A stretch of 64,000 nucleotides of DNA from JAPUEK01 sp963815355 (GTDB taxonomy: Bacteria > Pseudomonadota > Alphaproteobacteria > Rhodobacterales > Rhodobacteraceae), in assembly GCA_963815355.1 (NCBI GenBank), contig CAWFGJ010000012.1, positions 124,001 to 188,000 on the forward strand. Reading direction: 5' to 3'. Below the pieces are notes generated by a model. The model worked only from the letters and a program-made list of their open reading frames with translations, did no database searches and was not told where the DNA came from. The position numbers were made by a program, and so were the translations under genes. Position 1 is the first letter of the stretch, and every line of letters starts with the position of its first letter. Below, one piece after another: positions 43,033 to 52,190 of the stretch.

Positions 43033-46002
43033 TTAGCCTAGCACCGCATTGCAGCGCGCGCAGGTGTGCGGATGCTTATGGCTGCCGACATCCGGCAGGA
43101 TCTGCCAGCACCGCTGACATTTCTCGCCATCGGCCCGCTCAAAGACCACCCCGATGCCGGGCACATCCGGCAAACGGAACGCCTCTGCCGGTTCAGGATC
43201 AGCCGTCAACTGGATCGACGACGTGATGCACAGATCGGCAAAATTCACCGATTTGAGCGCCGCCAGGATCGCCGTGTCGGCCACGTGCACCACCGGCGCC
43301 GCCTCAAGCGAGGCACCAATCACCTTGGCCGTGCGCTGCACCTCCAAAGCCCCGGTCACCACGCGCCGCGCGGTCCGGATGCCCTCCCACTTGGCAGCCA
43401 GCGCCGGGTTCAGCCAGTCGGTCGGCGTCTCAGGCATATCGACCAGATGCACCGAGGACTCCTCGCCTGGATAGCGGCACAACCAGACCTCTTCCATCGT
43501 GAACACCAGGACCGGGGCCAACCACGTCGTCAGGCGGTGGAACAACAGATCCAGCACCGTGCGCGCCGAACGGCGGCGCAAGCTATCGGCGGCGTCGCAA
43601 TACAAGGCATCCTTGCGGATGTCGAAATACACCGCCGACAGGTCTGTCGTGGCAAAGGTGAACAACTTCTGGAACACGCCCTGGAAGTCATAGCGCCCAT
43701 AGCCCGCCTTCACCTCGGCGTCGAGTTCCGCCAACCGGTGCAGAACCCACCGCTCCAACTCTGGCATGTCAGCCACGTCCACCCGCTCGGCTTCGGTGAA
43801 ACCGGCAAGGTTACCCAGCATGAACCGCAAGGTGTTGCGCAGGCGGCGATAGCTGTCGGCCACGCCCTTGAGGATCTCTTTGCCGATCCGCAAATCGATG
43901 GTGTAATCCGACTGCGCCACCCACAACCGCAGGATATCCGCGCCGTATTCGTCGATAACCTGCTGCGGCGCCACGGTATTGCCGATCGACTTGGACATCT
44001 TCATGCCCTTTTCGTCCAGCGTGAACCCGTGGGTTAACACCCCGCGATACGGCGCCCGCCCCTTGGTGCCGCAGGCTTGCAACATCGAGGAATGGAACCA
44101 GCCGCGATGCTGGTCGGTGCCCTCAAGATAAAGATCGGCCAGCCCGTCGGCAGACCCATCCGCCCGGTCGCGCAACACGAACGCATGGGTGGACCCGCTG
44201 TCGAACCACACATCCAGCACATCAAAGATCTGCTCATATTCCGACGGATCGACGATCCCTTGCAGGATTCTTTCCTTGAACCCCGGCACATACCAGACAT
44301 CCGCGCCCTCTTCCTCAAAGGCGGCGGTGATGCGGGCGTTAACATCGGCGTTGCGCAGCAGAAAGTTTTCGTCGGTCGGCTTGGCCCCGCGCTTGGTGAA
44401 ACAGGTCAGCGGCACACCCCAAGCCCGTTGCCGAGACAGCACCCAATCCGGGCGCGCCTCAATCATCGAATGCAGCCGGTTGCGCCCGGTCGCTGGGGTC
44501 CATGTCACCAACTGGTTGATGGAATTCAGCGCGCGCTTACGGATGGTGTCGCCGTAAGTGCTCAGCCCGTCGTCCAGCGGCTTGTCGATGGCGACAAACC
44601 ATTGCGCCGTATTGCGGTAGATCAGCGGCGCTTTTGACCGCCACGAATGCGGATAGCTGTGCTTGACCTTGCCCTTGGCCAGCAGGCGGTCGGCATGGGC
44701 CAGCGCCTTGATGATCTCAACGTTGGCGGGGCCCTCTTTGCCATCGGGTTGGATGATGACCTGCCCGCCGAACAGCGGCAGATCCTTGCGATAGGACCCA
44801 TCCGGCTCAACGTTATAGGTCATCGGCAAGCCGTGCTTCAGACCCACCTGATAGTCGTCGTCGCCATGGCTTGGCGCGGTGTGCACAAATCCGGTGCCCG
44901 CCTCTGCCGTCACGTGGTCGCCCGGCAGCATCGGCACCACAAAATCCCACTCGCCGTTTTCGGCAAGGCCGCGGAACGGGTGGGCCAACTCCATCGTTGC
45001 CAGCAAATGCGCCGGCACTTTGCGCAGCCGTTTTGCATTGGGCACGCGGGCGGATTTGAAGACTTGCTCGGCCAAGGCATCGGCCAGCAGCAACTTTTCA
45101 CCGACCGAGGCGCGCAAATCTTCGGCAGCCTCGACGACTTCGTATATCGCGTAGTCGATCTCGGGGTTAAAGCAGACGGCCCGGTTCTGCGGGATTGTCC
45201 AAGGCGTCGTGGTCCAGATGACCACCGACACGCCACGGTAGGCATCGCCCAAACGCTCAAACGCCGCACCCGGTTCGGGGGCTTCGGCCTGCAGATCGTT
45301 GATATCCGGGCTGAACGACACCATCGGAAAGCGCGCCCAGATCGTGTGGCTGGTGTGGTCGTGATATTCGACCTCTGCCTCGGCCAGCGCGGTTTTCTCA
45401 ACCGGCGACCACATGACCGGCTTGGAGCCTTGATAAAGCGAGCCGTTCATCAGGAACTTCATGAACTCATCCGCGATCACGGCCTCGGCGTGGTAGTTCA
45501 TCGTCAGGTAGGGGTCGGCCCAGTTGCCAGCCACGCCAAGACGCTTGAACTCTTCGCGCTGCACGTCGATCCAGCCCTCGGCAAAGCGGCGGCATTCCTG
45601 ACGGAAATCAACGACATCCACGTCGTCTTTGTTCAGCCCCTTGGCCCGGTATTGCTCTTCGATCTTCCACTCGATCGGCAGGCCGTGGCAATCCCAGCCC
45701 GGCACATAGCGCGCATCCCGCCCCATCATCTGTTGCGAACGCACGACCATATCCTTGAGGATCTTGTTCAGCGCGTGACCGATGTGCAAATGCCCGTTGG
45801 CATAGGGGGGGCCGTCATGCAGCGTGAACGGCGTGCGGCCCTTCTTTTGGCGCAGACGGTCGTAGACGCCCATCTTTTCCCAACGCGCCAGCCAATCAGG
45901 CTCGCGCTGCGGCAATCCCGCGCGCATGGGAAATTCCGTCTCCGGCAGGAAGACGCTGTTGCGGTAATCGGCGGCAGTCTGGTCAGGCGTGTCGGCGCAC
46001 AT
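43033..46002 (-). CDS. ileS: Isoleucyl-tRNA synthetase
   Basis: A 989-residue class I synthetase. HIGH is at about 72-76 (NGHLHIGHALNK), the CP1 editing region is near 240-440, and KMSKSIGN is at about 652-659. A C-terminal zinc ribbon CQRCW...CARC occupies the last 30 residues, as in the bacterial clade. The ATG has AGGA upstream. Followed on the minus strand by the DUF1176-like gene and ogt. Confidence 0.98.
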   Translation of the reverse strand: MCADTPDQTAADYRNSVFLPETEFPMRAGLPQREPDWLARWEKMGVYDRLRQKKGRTPFTLHDGPPYANGHLHIGHALNKILKDMVVRSQQMMGRDARYVPGWDCHGLPIEWKIEEQYRAKGLNKDDVDVVDFRQECRRFAEGWIDVQREEFKRLGVAGNWADPYLTMNYHAEAVIADEFMKFLMNGSLYQGSKPVMWSPVEKTALAEAEVEYHDHTSHTIWARFPMVSFSPDINDLQAEAPEPGAAFERLGDAYRGVSVVIWTTTPWTIPQNRAVCFNPEIDYAIYEVVEAAEDLRASVGEKLLLADALAEQVFKSARVPNAKRLRKVPAHLLATMELAHPFRGLAENGEWDFVVPMLPGDHVTAEAGTGFVHTAPSHGDDDYQVGLKHGLPMTYNVEPDGSYRKDLPLFGGQVIIQPDGKEGPANVEIIKALAHADRLLAKGKVKHSYPHSWRSKAPLIYRNTAQWFVAIDKPLDDGLSTYGDTIRKRALNSINQLVTWTPATGRNRLHSMIEARPDWVLSRQRAWGVPLTCFTKRGAKPTDENFLLRNADVNARITAAFEEEGADVWYVPGFKERILQGIVDPSEYEQIFDVLDVWFDSGSTHAFVLRDRADGSADGLADLYLEGTDQHRGWFHSSMLQACGTKGRAPYRGVLTHGFTLDEKGMKMSKSIGNTVAPQQVIDEYGADILRLWVAQSDYTIDLRIGKEILKGVADSYRRLRNTLRFMLGNLAGFTEAERVDVADMPELERWVLHRLAELDAEVKAGYGRYDFQGVFQKLFTFATTDLSAVYFDIRKDALYCDAADSLRRRSARTVLDLLFHRLTTWLAPVLVFTMEEVWLCRYPGEESSVHLVDMPETPTDWLNPALAAKWEGIRTARRVVTGALEVQRTAKVIGASLEAAPVVHVADTAILAALKSVNFADLCITSSIQLTADPEPAEAFRLPDVPGIGVVFERADGEKCQRCWQILPDVGSHKHPHTCARCNAVLG

Positions 46003-46076
46003 CGGATGCGGTCCTTGGCGAAAAGGTCAGGGGCAGTCTGGCAGCAGGCGCAAAGCGCCAGTATCCCGGCGCCTCT

Positions 46077-46127
46077 TCAGGACGCCGGGCCGATAATTCG
46101 ATGAATGGGCATCAGAATACGGCGCAT
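46077..46127 (-). CDS. Possible 16-residue micro-ORF upstream of ileS
   Basis: An ATG-to-TGA frame encoding MRRILMPIHRIIGPAS, with AAGG six bases before the ATG, on the ileS strand and 74 bases upstream of it. Its core LMPIH uses an 18-base string identical to the end of ybgC. It could be a leader peptide or chance. Conservation would decide. Confidence 0.3.
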   Translation of the reverse strand: MRRILMPIHRIIGPAS

Positions 46128-46218
46128 GTGCGCCTTATAGGAAAGGACATGCAGGCGGTAAAGGGGTGCGTCAGGATGACGGCTTGAGCCTTGGGCGCTT
46201 TGCGAACAAGCTTACCCC

Positions 46219-46617
46219 ATGTCCAGCGCCCTTCCCCCCCGCTTTCCGGTGACCCCCGCCCAGATCAACTCTGTGGTTGCCAGCTTTTACGAGGCCATTC
46301 GTCAGCACCCCGGCCTTGGCCCGGTTTTTGCCGCCCACGTCACAAACTGGCCCGAGCATGAGGCGAAAATCGCCCGCTTCTGGCGCAACGCGATTTTGAT
46401 GGAACGCAGCTATGACGGCAACCCGATGCAGGTGCACCGGGCGGCAGGTGACGTGAAGGCCGCGATGTTTGACGTGTGGCTTGGGCTCTTTGACAGCGTT
46501 TTGCGCCGTGAACTCCCCGCCCCCCTTGCCGCCGCGTGGTCAGAACTGGCGCACCGGATCGGGCGGGGCCTGCGGCTTGGCCTTGAACCCGCCGCTGGCC
46601 CCCCATCCCTCCGCTGA
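46219..46617 (+). CDS. Group III truncated haemoglobin
   Basis: A 132-residue haem protein of the group III (TrHbP) class. It has a short N-terminal helix region ASFYEAIRQHPGLGPVFA, WPEHEAKIARFWRN at the E region and NPMQVHRA with the likely proximal histidine around residue 74. Group III members handle NO, oxygen or peroxide chemistry. It is divergent from ileS and convergent with the DUF2339 gene, whose stop is 2 bases away. Confidence 0.93.
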   Translation: MSSALPPRFPVTPAQINSVVASFYEAIRQHPGLGPVFAAHVTNWPEHEAKIARFWRNAILMERSYDGNPMQVHRAAGDVKAAMFDVWLGLFDSVLRRELPAPLAAAWSELAHRIGRGLRLGLEPAAGPPSLR

Positions 46618-46618
46618 C

Positions 46619-49432
46619 TTAATCCGCGTCCTTGGCCGCCTGCCCCGCCCAACGGTTCAACCACGCCAGACCCGCCAAAGACAGGCCAAGCCCCGCAAAC
46701 GACAACACCCGCGTCAATCCGGTCAACCCCGAGGCATCGACCAGAAACACCTTGGCGACCGTCACCGCAATAACCGCCATTGCCACCCGACGCAGGGTGT
46801 CCGACCGCTTGGCAATCGCCTGATACAGCAGCACCGCACCCAACAGCATCAAGGCCAGCGTATAGGAATAAAGCTCCTCCTGCTTCACCCCCGGCACACC
46901 CAGCCAATCGCCCTGCCAATACCGCCGGATCTCCAGCCCGGCATAAAGCGCCGCCAAACCAGCGCCAACTGCGGCAAAGGCCCAGCCAAGCCGCCGTGGC
47001 ATCCCCGGCAATCGCAGGGCTGCCGCCAACAGGATCAACCCCGGCACCAGATAGGCCAAGGCAAGCGTGTCAAAAACCAGCGGCCCCCGCACCAAGCCTG
47101 ATGTCTGCTCGGGGCCCCAGCTGAACAGCGGGTTCATCGGCACCGCCGCTACGGCCAGACCACCAAACGCGAACACCCCGGCCAGCAGCGCAATCCCCTG
47201 CCGCAACCGCTTCAACGGGCCACCAAGCCGCGCCCGGTAGATCTGCATCAACATCAGCACCAGCCACGGCAGCGCGTTCAGCGTCACCCCCCAATGGCTG
47301 TCGATCCGGTCCAAATCCGGGGCGCCGCCAACAGGTAACAGCCAACGCGTGATCAGCACATTGGCAAGGATCGCCCCAAACCCCGCCGCCGCCGATTCCA
47401 GCACCCCCTTTGCCATCGGCCGCTCTAGCGGCTGTATCAGCCAAAGTGCTGCCAGCACCGCCGCGATCACCCCACCAAAGGCCAGCAAAACCTGCCCCAA
47501 GGGCGCCTCAAGCGCGAATCCCAAGCCAGGATCAACCAGCAACCGATACCCCAGAACGGCCGCACCGATCTGCAGGAACAGACCCATCTCTGGCAGGCGG
47601 AACCGCCGGTCCAAAGCCGCCGCGACCACCAGCAACACCCCCAAAGCCAAGGTGAGCGCCGTCTTTGTGGTCACAAGGAACAAAGCCAGCGCGATCAGCG
47701 ACAGCGTCGACAAAGTGGCATGCGCGACCCGGCGACGATCCTCGCCATCCATCGCGGCAAAGCGCAATGCAAGGGCGGTCATCAATCCCGCCAAGGCCAG
47801 CAGATGCAGCGCCCAAACGTAGTTGCCCAAGACAAGGCCGGGCACCCAGAACAACTCCAGCGTGGCTGCAGCGACCGGCGCGGTCAGCACCGCGCCCAAG
47901 CCATACGCAATCCCCAACGGCCCCGGCTTTAGCGCGCGATAGGCCGCAGCAAGGCTGATCACCACCGCCATCGCCAGCAACCCGCTCGCCACCCAGGACG
48001 GCGCGGATTCCGGCGGACGACTGGCCACCGCACGCGCAAAGAACTCTTGCGAAAGCGGCGCATAAGACGTGGCCTCAAGGAACAGGCGTAGCACAAACCC
48101 CGCCGCTGGAAAGACGGCCAGATCGGCCAGCCCCTCGGCGCGCTCCGCCCAGATCAGCAAGGCCACCGCAAGAAACGCCAACCCGGCAAAGGCCAGCAAG
48201 GCCTCGGCGGCCGTGCCCTGCGCAAGCGTCAAGCAAACCACCGTGGCAACCACCGCCCCGGCCGCTACCCGCACCGGGAACTCCGGCCAACCGCCAACGC
48301 CGTTCACCCTTAACGCCTGCACCACGCAGGGCGCAGGATGCTGGGGCACCAATTGCCGCGCGGGCACGACAATCGCCAACACGGTTAGCCCAAGCGCCAG
48401 CACCAAGGCCCCCGCCGTCCCGGCACCGCCCATCAACACTAACCAGCCGCCGAAATACCCCAAGACCAACGCCAGCGCGGAAACCCAAGCCCAGCGGCGC
48501 ACCGCATCAACCGCAAGCCCCGTCGCCGCGATCAACCCGAAATAGCCGTAAAGCCAAGGCTCTGCGACCCCGCCCCCGTCCACAATGAACGGTGCCGACG
48601 CGGCCCCCACCAAGCCCACGGCCACCAACAGCGGCCCATGAAACCATCCCAAAACCACGGCCACACCCGCCGTCAGCACCAGCCCCGCAAACGCCGTCTG
48701 CGGGCCGATCAGCCCATAAAGCTGACGGGCAGCGACAATGGCGGCAAACACCGAAACCAGACCCGCGCCCGAGAAAACCGACGGCAGATAGGCGGTGCTG
48801 GACTCTTCCCCATCGCCATGCCGACGCCGAACCACCTCCCCCACCACGATCAGCGCGACGCCAAAGGCGATCCCCGCCAACACCCGCGCCCCGGGCGGCA
48901 GCAAGCCGTTCTCCATCCCGTATTGCACAAAGAACACCCCGGCCAAGGCCAGCGACAAGGCCGAGATGGCGTAGACCCAGTTCTTGGACAGCCAAGCGGC
49001 AAGGTCATTGAACCTATCCGCCCGCATCACCAGCGGCTGATCCTGCCCCTTGTCGGGCGCGCGCTCGACCGGGGCTGCGGCCACGCGCTTGCCCGACCAC
49101 GGGTCAACCATCCCGACAGGCTCTGTGGCGGTCAGGTCGTCCAGCGCGGCCTCTGCCGACTCGGCGCTGGTCATTGCCGCCGTCGCCAGATCTTCAGCCG
49201 CACCAGCCTCTTCCGGGGCAACAGCCACAGAGGCCGGCATCGCGACAGGATCGCCCCCAGCCTCCTTGTCAGGCGCAGCCCGCGCGGGGATGCCAAGCGC
49301 CTCGGCCCGACGCAACGCCCCCTCCAACTCGGTCATACGCCGCCGCAACCGGAAATGGCCGATGAACAGAATAATGATCGAAAGCGGGATCGCCGCAGCC
49401 ACCAAAAAGAGCAGCACCAAAAGGCCGTCCAT
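46619..49432 (-). CDS. DUF2339 giant membrane protein
   Basis: A 937-residue inner-membrane protein. One N-terminal helix (about 2-25) is followed by a basic coiled segment RRRMTELEGALRR and an acidic Ala-rich linker with PVGMVDPWSGKRVA. About 24-26 hydrophobic helices then fill residues 140-930. This organisation matches DUF2339, whose role is unknown. Starts at the ATG 49430-49432 with GGGGAG upstream. A single gene, head to head with the FAD monooxygenase. Confidence 0.92.
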   Translation of the reverse strand: MDGLLVLLFLVAAAIPLSIIILFIGHFRLRRRMTELEGALRRAEALGIPARAAPDKEAGGDPVAMPASVAVAPEEAGAAEDLATAAMTSAESAEAALDDLTATEPVGMVDPWSGKRVAAAPVERAPDKGQDQPLVMRADRFNDLAAWLSKNWVYAISALSLALAGVFFVQYGMENGLLPPGARVLAGIAFGVALIVVGEVVRRRHGDGEESSTAYLPSVFSGAGLVSVFAAIVAARQLYGLIGPQTAFAGLVLTAGVAVVLGWFHGPLLVAVGLVGAASAPFIVDGGGVAEPWLYGYFGLIAATGLAVDAVRRWAWVSALALVLGYFGGWLVLMGGAGTAGALVLALGLTVLAIVVPARQLVPQHPAPCVVQALRVNGVGGWPEFPVRVAAGAVVATVVCLTLAQGTAAEALLAFAGLAFLAVALLIWAERAEGLADLAVFPAAGFVLRLFLEATSYAPLSQEFFARAVASRPPESAPSWVASGLLAMAVVISLAAAYRALKPGPLGIAYGLGAVLTAPVAAATLELFWVPGLVLGNYVWALHLLALAGLMTALALRFAAMDGEDRRRVAHATLSTLSLIALALFLVTTKTALTLALGVLLVVAAALDRRFRLPEMGLFLQIGAAVLGYRLLVDPGLGFALEAPLGQVLLAFGGVIAAVLAALWLIQPLERPMAKGVLESAAAGFGAILANVLITRWLLPVGGAPDLDRIDSHWGVTLNALPWLVLMLMQIYRARLGGPLKRLRQGIALLAGVFAFGGLAVAAVPMNPLFSWGPEQTSGLVRGPLVFDTLALAYLVPGLILLAAALRLPGMPRRLGWAFAAVGAGLAALYAGLEIRRYWQGDWLGVPGVKQEELYSYTLALMLLGAVLLYQAIAKRSDTLRRVAMAVIAVTVAKVFLVDASGLTGLTRVLSFAGLGLSLAGLAWLNRWAGQAAKDAD

Positions 49433-49571
49433 CGCAATCTCCCCGCCAACATTTCCCGCTTGCAATCCGTGCAGCCTAACGCCGCAACCCGTTTGCAGCC
49501 AGTGCGGATTTCCCCCCCTCTCGGCAGGCTTACCCATTGCTCAACGCCCCGCCGCAATGCCAGATAGCGCC

Positions 49572-50750
49572 ATGAAACACTTGGATATTGGCATCGTCGG
49601 CGCGGGAATTGGCGGCTTGGCTGCAGCGGCTCTGCTGGCACAGGCTGGCCACCGGGTGACACTGGCTGAACGTTTTGCCACCCCGCGCCCCGTGGGCTCG
49701 GGCCTTGTGGTGCAGCCGGTGGGGCTGGCCGTGCTTGATGCGCTCGGGGCCGGTGACGCCTGCCGCGCCCTTGCAGCCCCCATCGGGCGGATGCTGGGCC
49801 ACGCGGGCGCGCGGGTGGTGCTGGACGTGTCCTACCCGGCCCAGGCACCCGGCCTCGCCCTGCACCGGGCCGCGTTGTTTGCGGTCTTGTGGGATCGGGT
49901 GGTGGCCGCGGGCGTTCAGCTTTGCACCGGGGCCAGCGTGACCGCCAGCCCGCAAGACGCTGCCAAACGCTGGCTGCTGCGCGACGGCGCAGAGCGGCTT
50001 GGGCCTTTTGATCTGGTCGTGGATGCGTCTGGCGCGGGCTCTACCCTGTCACCGATCCGGGCGCGTGCGCTGCCCTTTGGCGCGATCTGGGGCAGCGTGC
50101 CTTGGCCGGATGCGGGTGATTTGCCACGCGACCAACTGGTCCAGCGGTATGAAGGCGCGCACCGGATGGCAGGCATTCTGCCCATCGGCCACCTTCCCGG
50201 CGATCCTACCCCGCGCGCGGCGGTCTTCTGGTCCCTGCCCCGGCCCGCGCTGGATCTTTGGCACAGCGTCAACTTTGACAACTGGCGCGCCACGGCGTCA
50301 CGGTTCTGGCCGCAGATGGCCCCGTTTCTCGCCGCTCTGCCAGACCGCGACGCGATGACCCCGGCCCGCTACAACCACGGCACCTTGAACAGGCCCTACG
50401 CGCCCGCGCTTGCCTATCTCGGCGATGCCGCCCACCGCGCCAGCCCCCAGCTTGGCCAAGGGGCGAACATGGCGCTGCTGGATGCGATGGCATTGGCCCT
50501 TGCCCTTGACCGCCCCTTGGCAGAGGCCCTGCCCCATTACGCGCGCATGCGGCGCTGGCATGTCTGGACCTATCAAGCGCTCAGCGCGGGCTTCACCCCG
50601 ATGTACCAATCCCAAAGCCGCCTGCTGCCGATCTTGCGCGACCATTTGCTTGCGCCCGTCTCTCGCCTTCCCGGCGTGCGGCACGGATTGACGCGGCTGG
50701 TCACGGGAAACCTTCTGCCGCCCCTGGCCTCTACCGCGTGGCCGCGCTAA
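49572..50750 (+). CDS. FAD-dependent monooxygenase (salicylate hydroxylase-like)
   Basis: A 392-residue group A flavoprotein hydroxylase. The Rossmann GAGIGG is at 10-15, a DG-like motif is in the LVVDASGAGST region, and GDAAHRASPQLGQGANMALLDAMAL near residue 283 binds FAD/NADPH. Substrate unknown; relatives hydroxylate aromatics or prenyl quinones. The ATG at 49572 was chosen; an ATG five codons earlier (49557) is possible, and neither has a good SD. A long in-frame upstream stretch is antisense to the DUF2339 gene. Confidence 0.88.
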   Translation: MKHLDIGIVGAGIGGLAAAALLAQAGHRVTLAERFATPRPVGSGLVVQPVGLAVLDALGAGDACRALAAPIGRMLGHAGARVVLDVSYPAQAPGLALHRAALFAVLWDRVVAAGVQLCTGASVTASPQDAAKRWLLRDGAERLGPFDLVVDASGAGSTLSPIRARALPFGAIWGSVPWPDAGDLPRDQLVQRYEGAHRMAGILPIGHLPGDPTPRAAVFWSLPRPALDLWHSVNFDNWRATASRFWPQMAPFLAALPDRDAMTPARYNHGTLNRPYAPALAYLGDAAHRASPQLGQGANMALLDAMALALALDRPLAEALPHYARMRRWHVWTYQALSAGFTPMYQSQSRLLPILRDHLLAPVSRLPGVRHGLTRLVTGNLLPPLASTAWPR

Positions 50751-50807
50751 GCCTCGACAGCGCCGCCCGATGCGCTACTGTCCCGCCAAGCAGCACCCGG
50801 AGGCGCA

Positions 50808-51173
50808 ATGAAAGAACCATCAGTCAATGTGCTGGGCGAGCCGCTGCTGCCCTGCTCTCTAAATCCGGTGACCGGGTTTTTCCGTAATGGCGGCTGCGAT
50901 ACCGGCCCGATGGATCAGGGGCTTCACACCGTCTGCGCGATCATGACGGCCGAGTTTCTGGCCTTTTCCAAATACCTCGGCAATGACCTGAGCACCCCTC
51001 GCCCGGAATACGGCTTTGCGGGGCTGAAACCGGGGGATCAATGGTGCCTTTGCGCCGACCGTTTTCTGCAAGCCCATGACGAAGGGGCCGCCCCCAACCT
51101 GCGACTTCGCGCGACCCACCAGCGCACGCTGTCGGTGGTTCCGCTAGAGGTCTTGCGGCTTTACGACGTCTGA
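50808..51173 (+). CDS. DUF2237 family protein
   Basis: A 121-residue protein. The DUF2237 pattern is complete: PLLPCSLNPVTGFFRNGGCDTG, D-G-HTVCAIMTAEFLAFSKYLGNDLSTPRPEYGF, GLKPGDQWCLCADRFLQA. Several cysteines suggest metal or redox chemistry, but the role is unknown. The SD GGAGG lies upstream of the ATG. The last 13 bases overlap the convergent LuxR-type gene. Confidence 0.94.
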   Translation: MKEPSVNVLGEPLLPCSLNPVTGFFRNGGCDTGPMDQGLHTVCAIMTAEFLAFSKYLGNDLSTPRPEYGFAGLKPGDQWCLCADRFLQAHDEGAAPNLRLRATHQRTLSVVPLEVLRLYDV

Positions 51174-51697
51174 TCGGCCGGGCCATTGGGCTGAGGCCCG
51201 CGCGTGCGCATGACCAGATCATCGCGCATCAGGTCCTCGATAAACACCGACAACAGCTGTGAACGACCTGTGACCCCCGCCTTGCGATAAATGGCGTTGG
51301 TCTGGGCTTTTACCGTGCCCTCGGATGTTTCGCGCAGGCCAGCGATATCCGCCGTCGACAGGCCCTTGATCGCGAACAGGGCCACGTCGCGCTCTGCCGG
51401 GGTCAACACCCATTCCGTAAAGCGTTCCTCCAGCAGATCCGCAAAGGCCCCCGAGGCGCGGCGCAACCGCTCTTGCGCGACGTTGCGCTCCTTGTGCACG
51501 CGCCACAGCGCATAGGCCCCCAGAATCAGGCCAAGCAAAAGGCCGAACGCCGCCCCCATCTCCATCAGCTCGCGCATCTCCCAACTCAAGGGCGCGGACC
51601 AAATCCCGAAAAGCGATGAGAAAATATCTGATATGAAAAAGAAACCGCAAACCGCTTGGACAACCAAGATTGAGACCAGTACCCAGACTCGGCTCAC
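51161..51697 (-). CDS. Membrane-anchored LuxR-type HTH regulator
   Basis: A 178-residue protein with two TM helices (about 4-26 and 46-66) joined by a short periplasmic loop. A charged helical linker (67-95) leads to a LuxR HTH domain (98-150: LTPAERDVALFAIKGLSTADIAGL...SEGTVKAQTNAIYRKAG). No receiver domain, so it is a one-component membrane sensor. The start is GTG (51695-51697) with GGAGG five bases upstream; a TTG at 51715 is less likely. It lies 27 bases after the second PepSY-like gene on the same strand, suggesting one operon and a link in function. Confidence 0.88.
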   Translation of the reverse strand: MSRVWVLVSILVVQAVCGFFFISDIFSSLFGIWSAPLSWEMRELMEMGAAFGLLLGLILGAYALWRVHKERNVAQERLRRASGAFADLLEERFTEWVLTPAERDVALFAIKGLSTADIAGLRETSEGTVKAQTNAIYRKAGVTGRSQLLSVFIEDLMRDDLVMRTRGPQPNGPADQTS

Positions 51698-51724
51698 ACC
51701 CGCCTCCGATGCCAAAGAGCCGGC

Positions 51725-52108
51725 TCAGTCATCGTCATCCTCGTCGTCATCGTCCCCACCATGATCGTCGTCGCCGTGGTCATCTCCGCCGTGATCGTCA
51801 CCGCCGCCATGCCCACTCCGGCCATCGCCGCGATCTTCCAGTATCAGGGCTGCGTCGACAGCATCGTTGGGTGTGAAAAGGTCACGCAGAATTTCCCCGG
51901 TGCGCGGGTTCAGGATGATCTCACGCGATCCGTTGTCATTTTGCGCCTCAATCCGGCTGCGCCCCAACAACGTCCGGGAAACTTCGATGTCCCGAAACCC
52001 TTGCGTGCGCAGTTGGCGGACAACATCGTCTTCATACCCGGCCAAAAGCTGGCTGGGCAAAAGCGCGACGCTGAGCGCGAGCAGCATGGTTCTGCGGTTC
52101 ATCGGCAT
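51725..52108 (-). CDS. Secreted PepSY-like protein with Asp/His-rich tail (B)
   Basis: A 127-residue protein with a signal peptide (about 1-23), a PepSY-like domain at about 26-76 (DVVRQLRTQGFRDIEVSR, then a strand ending NPRTGEILRD) and a tail at about 92-127 of Gly, His and Asp repeats ending in a run of acidic residues. Its domain order equals that of the next gene upstream, so the two are paralogues. The tail could bind divalent metal in the periplasm. The ATG at 52108 or 52102 has no clear SD. Transcribed before the membrane LuxR gene. Confidence 0.82.
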   Translation of the reverse strand: MPMNRRTMLLALSVALLPSQLLAGYEDDVVRQLRTQGFRDIEVSRTLLGRSRIEAQNDNGSREIILNPRTGEILRDLFTPNDAVDAALILEDRGDGRSGHGGGDDHGGDDHGDDDHGGDDDDEDDDD

Positions 52109-52146
52109 TTTCGATCAAGGTTTCTCGTAAGGTTATGGTGGGTCTG

Positions 52147-52173
52147 ACCCGTTCCGGCAAGACCGGAACGGGT
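52147..52173 (-). other. Hairpin between the two PepSY-like genes
   Basis: A perfect 11-bp stem, ACCCGTTCCGG (52147-52157) with CCGGAACGGGT (52163-52173), 5-base loop, 17 bases after the stop of gene A and 38 bases before gene B. No T-run. Likely an mRNA-end or partial terminator that lowers expression of gene B and the regulator. Confidence 0.55.
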
Positions 52174-52190
52174 AATATCATGTCGCGATA

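Noticed and set aside
44647..46104. 485-codon plus-strand frame opposite ileS
   Set aside because: Shadow of IleS; composition and lack of SD do not support a protein.
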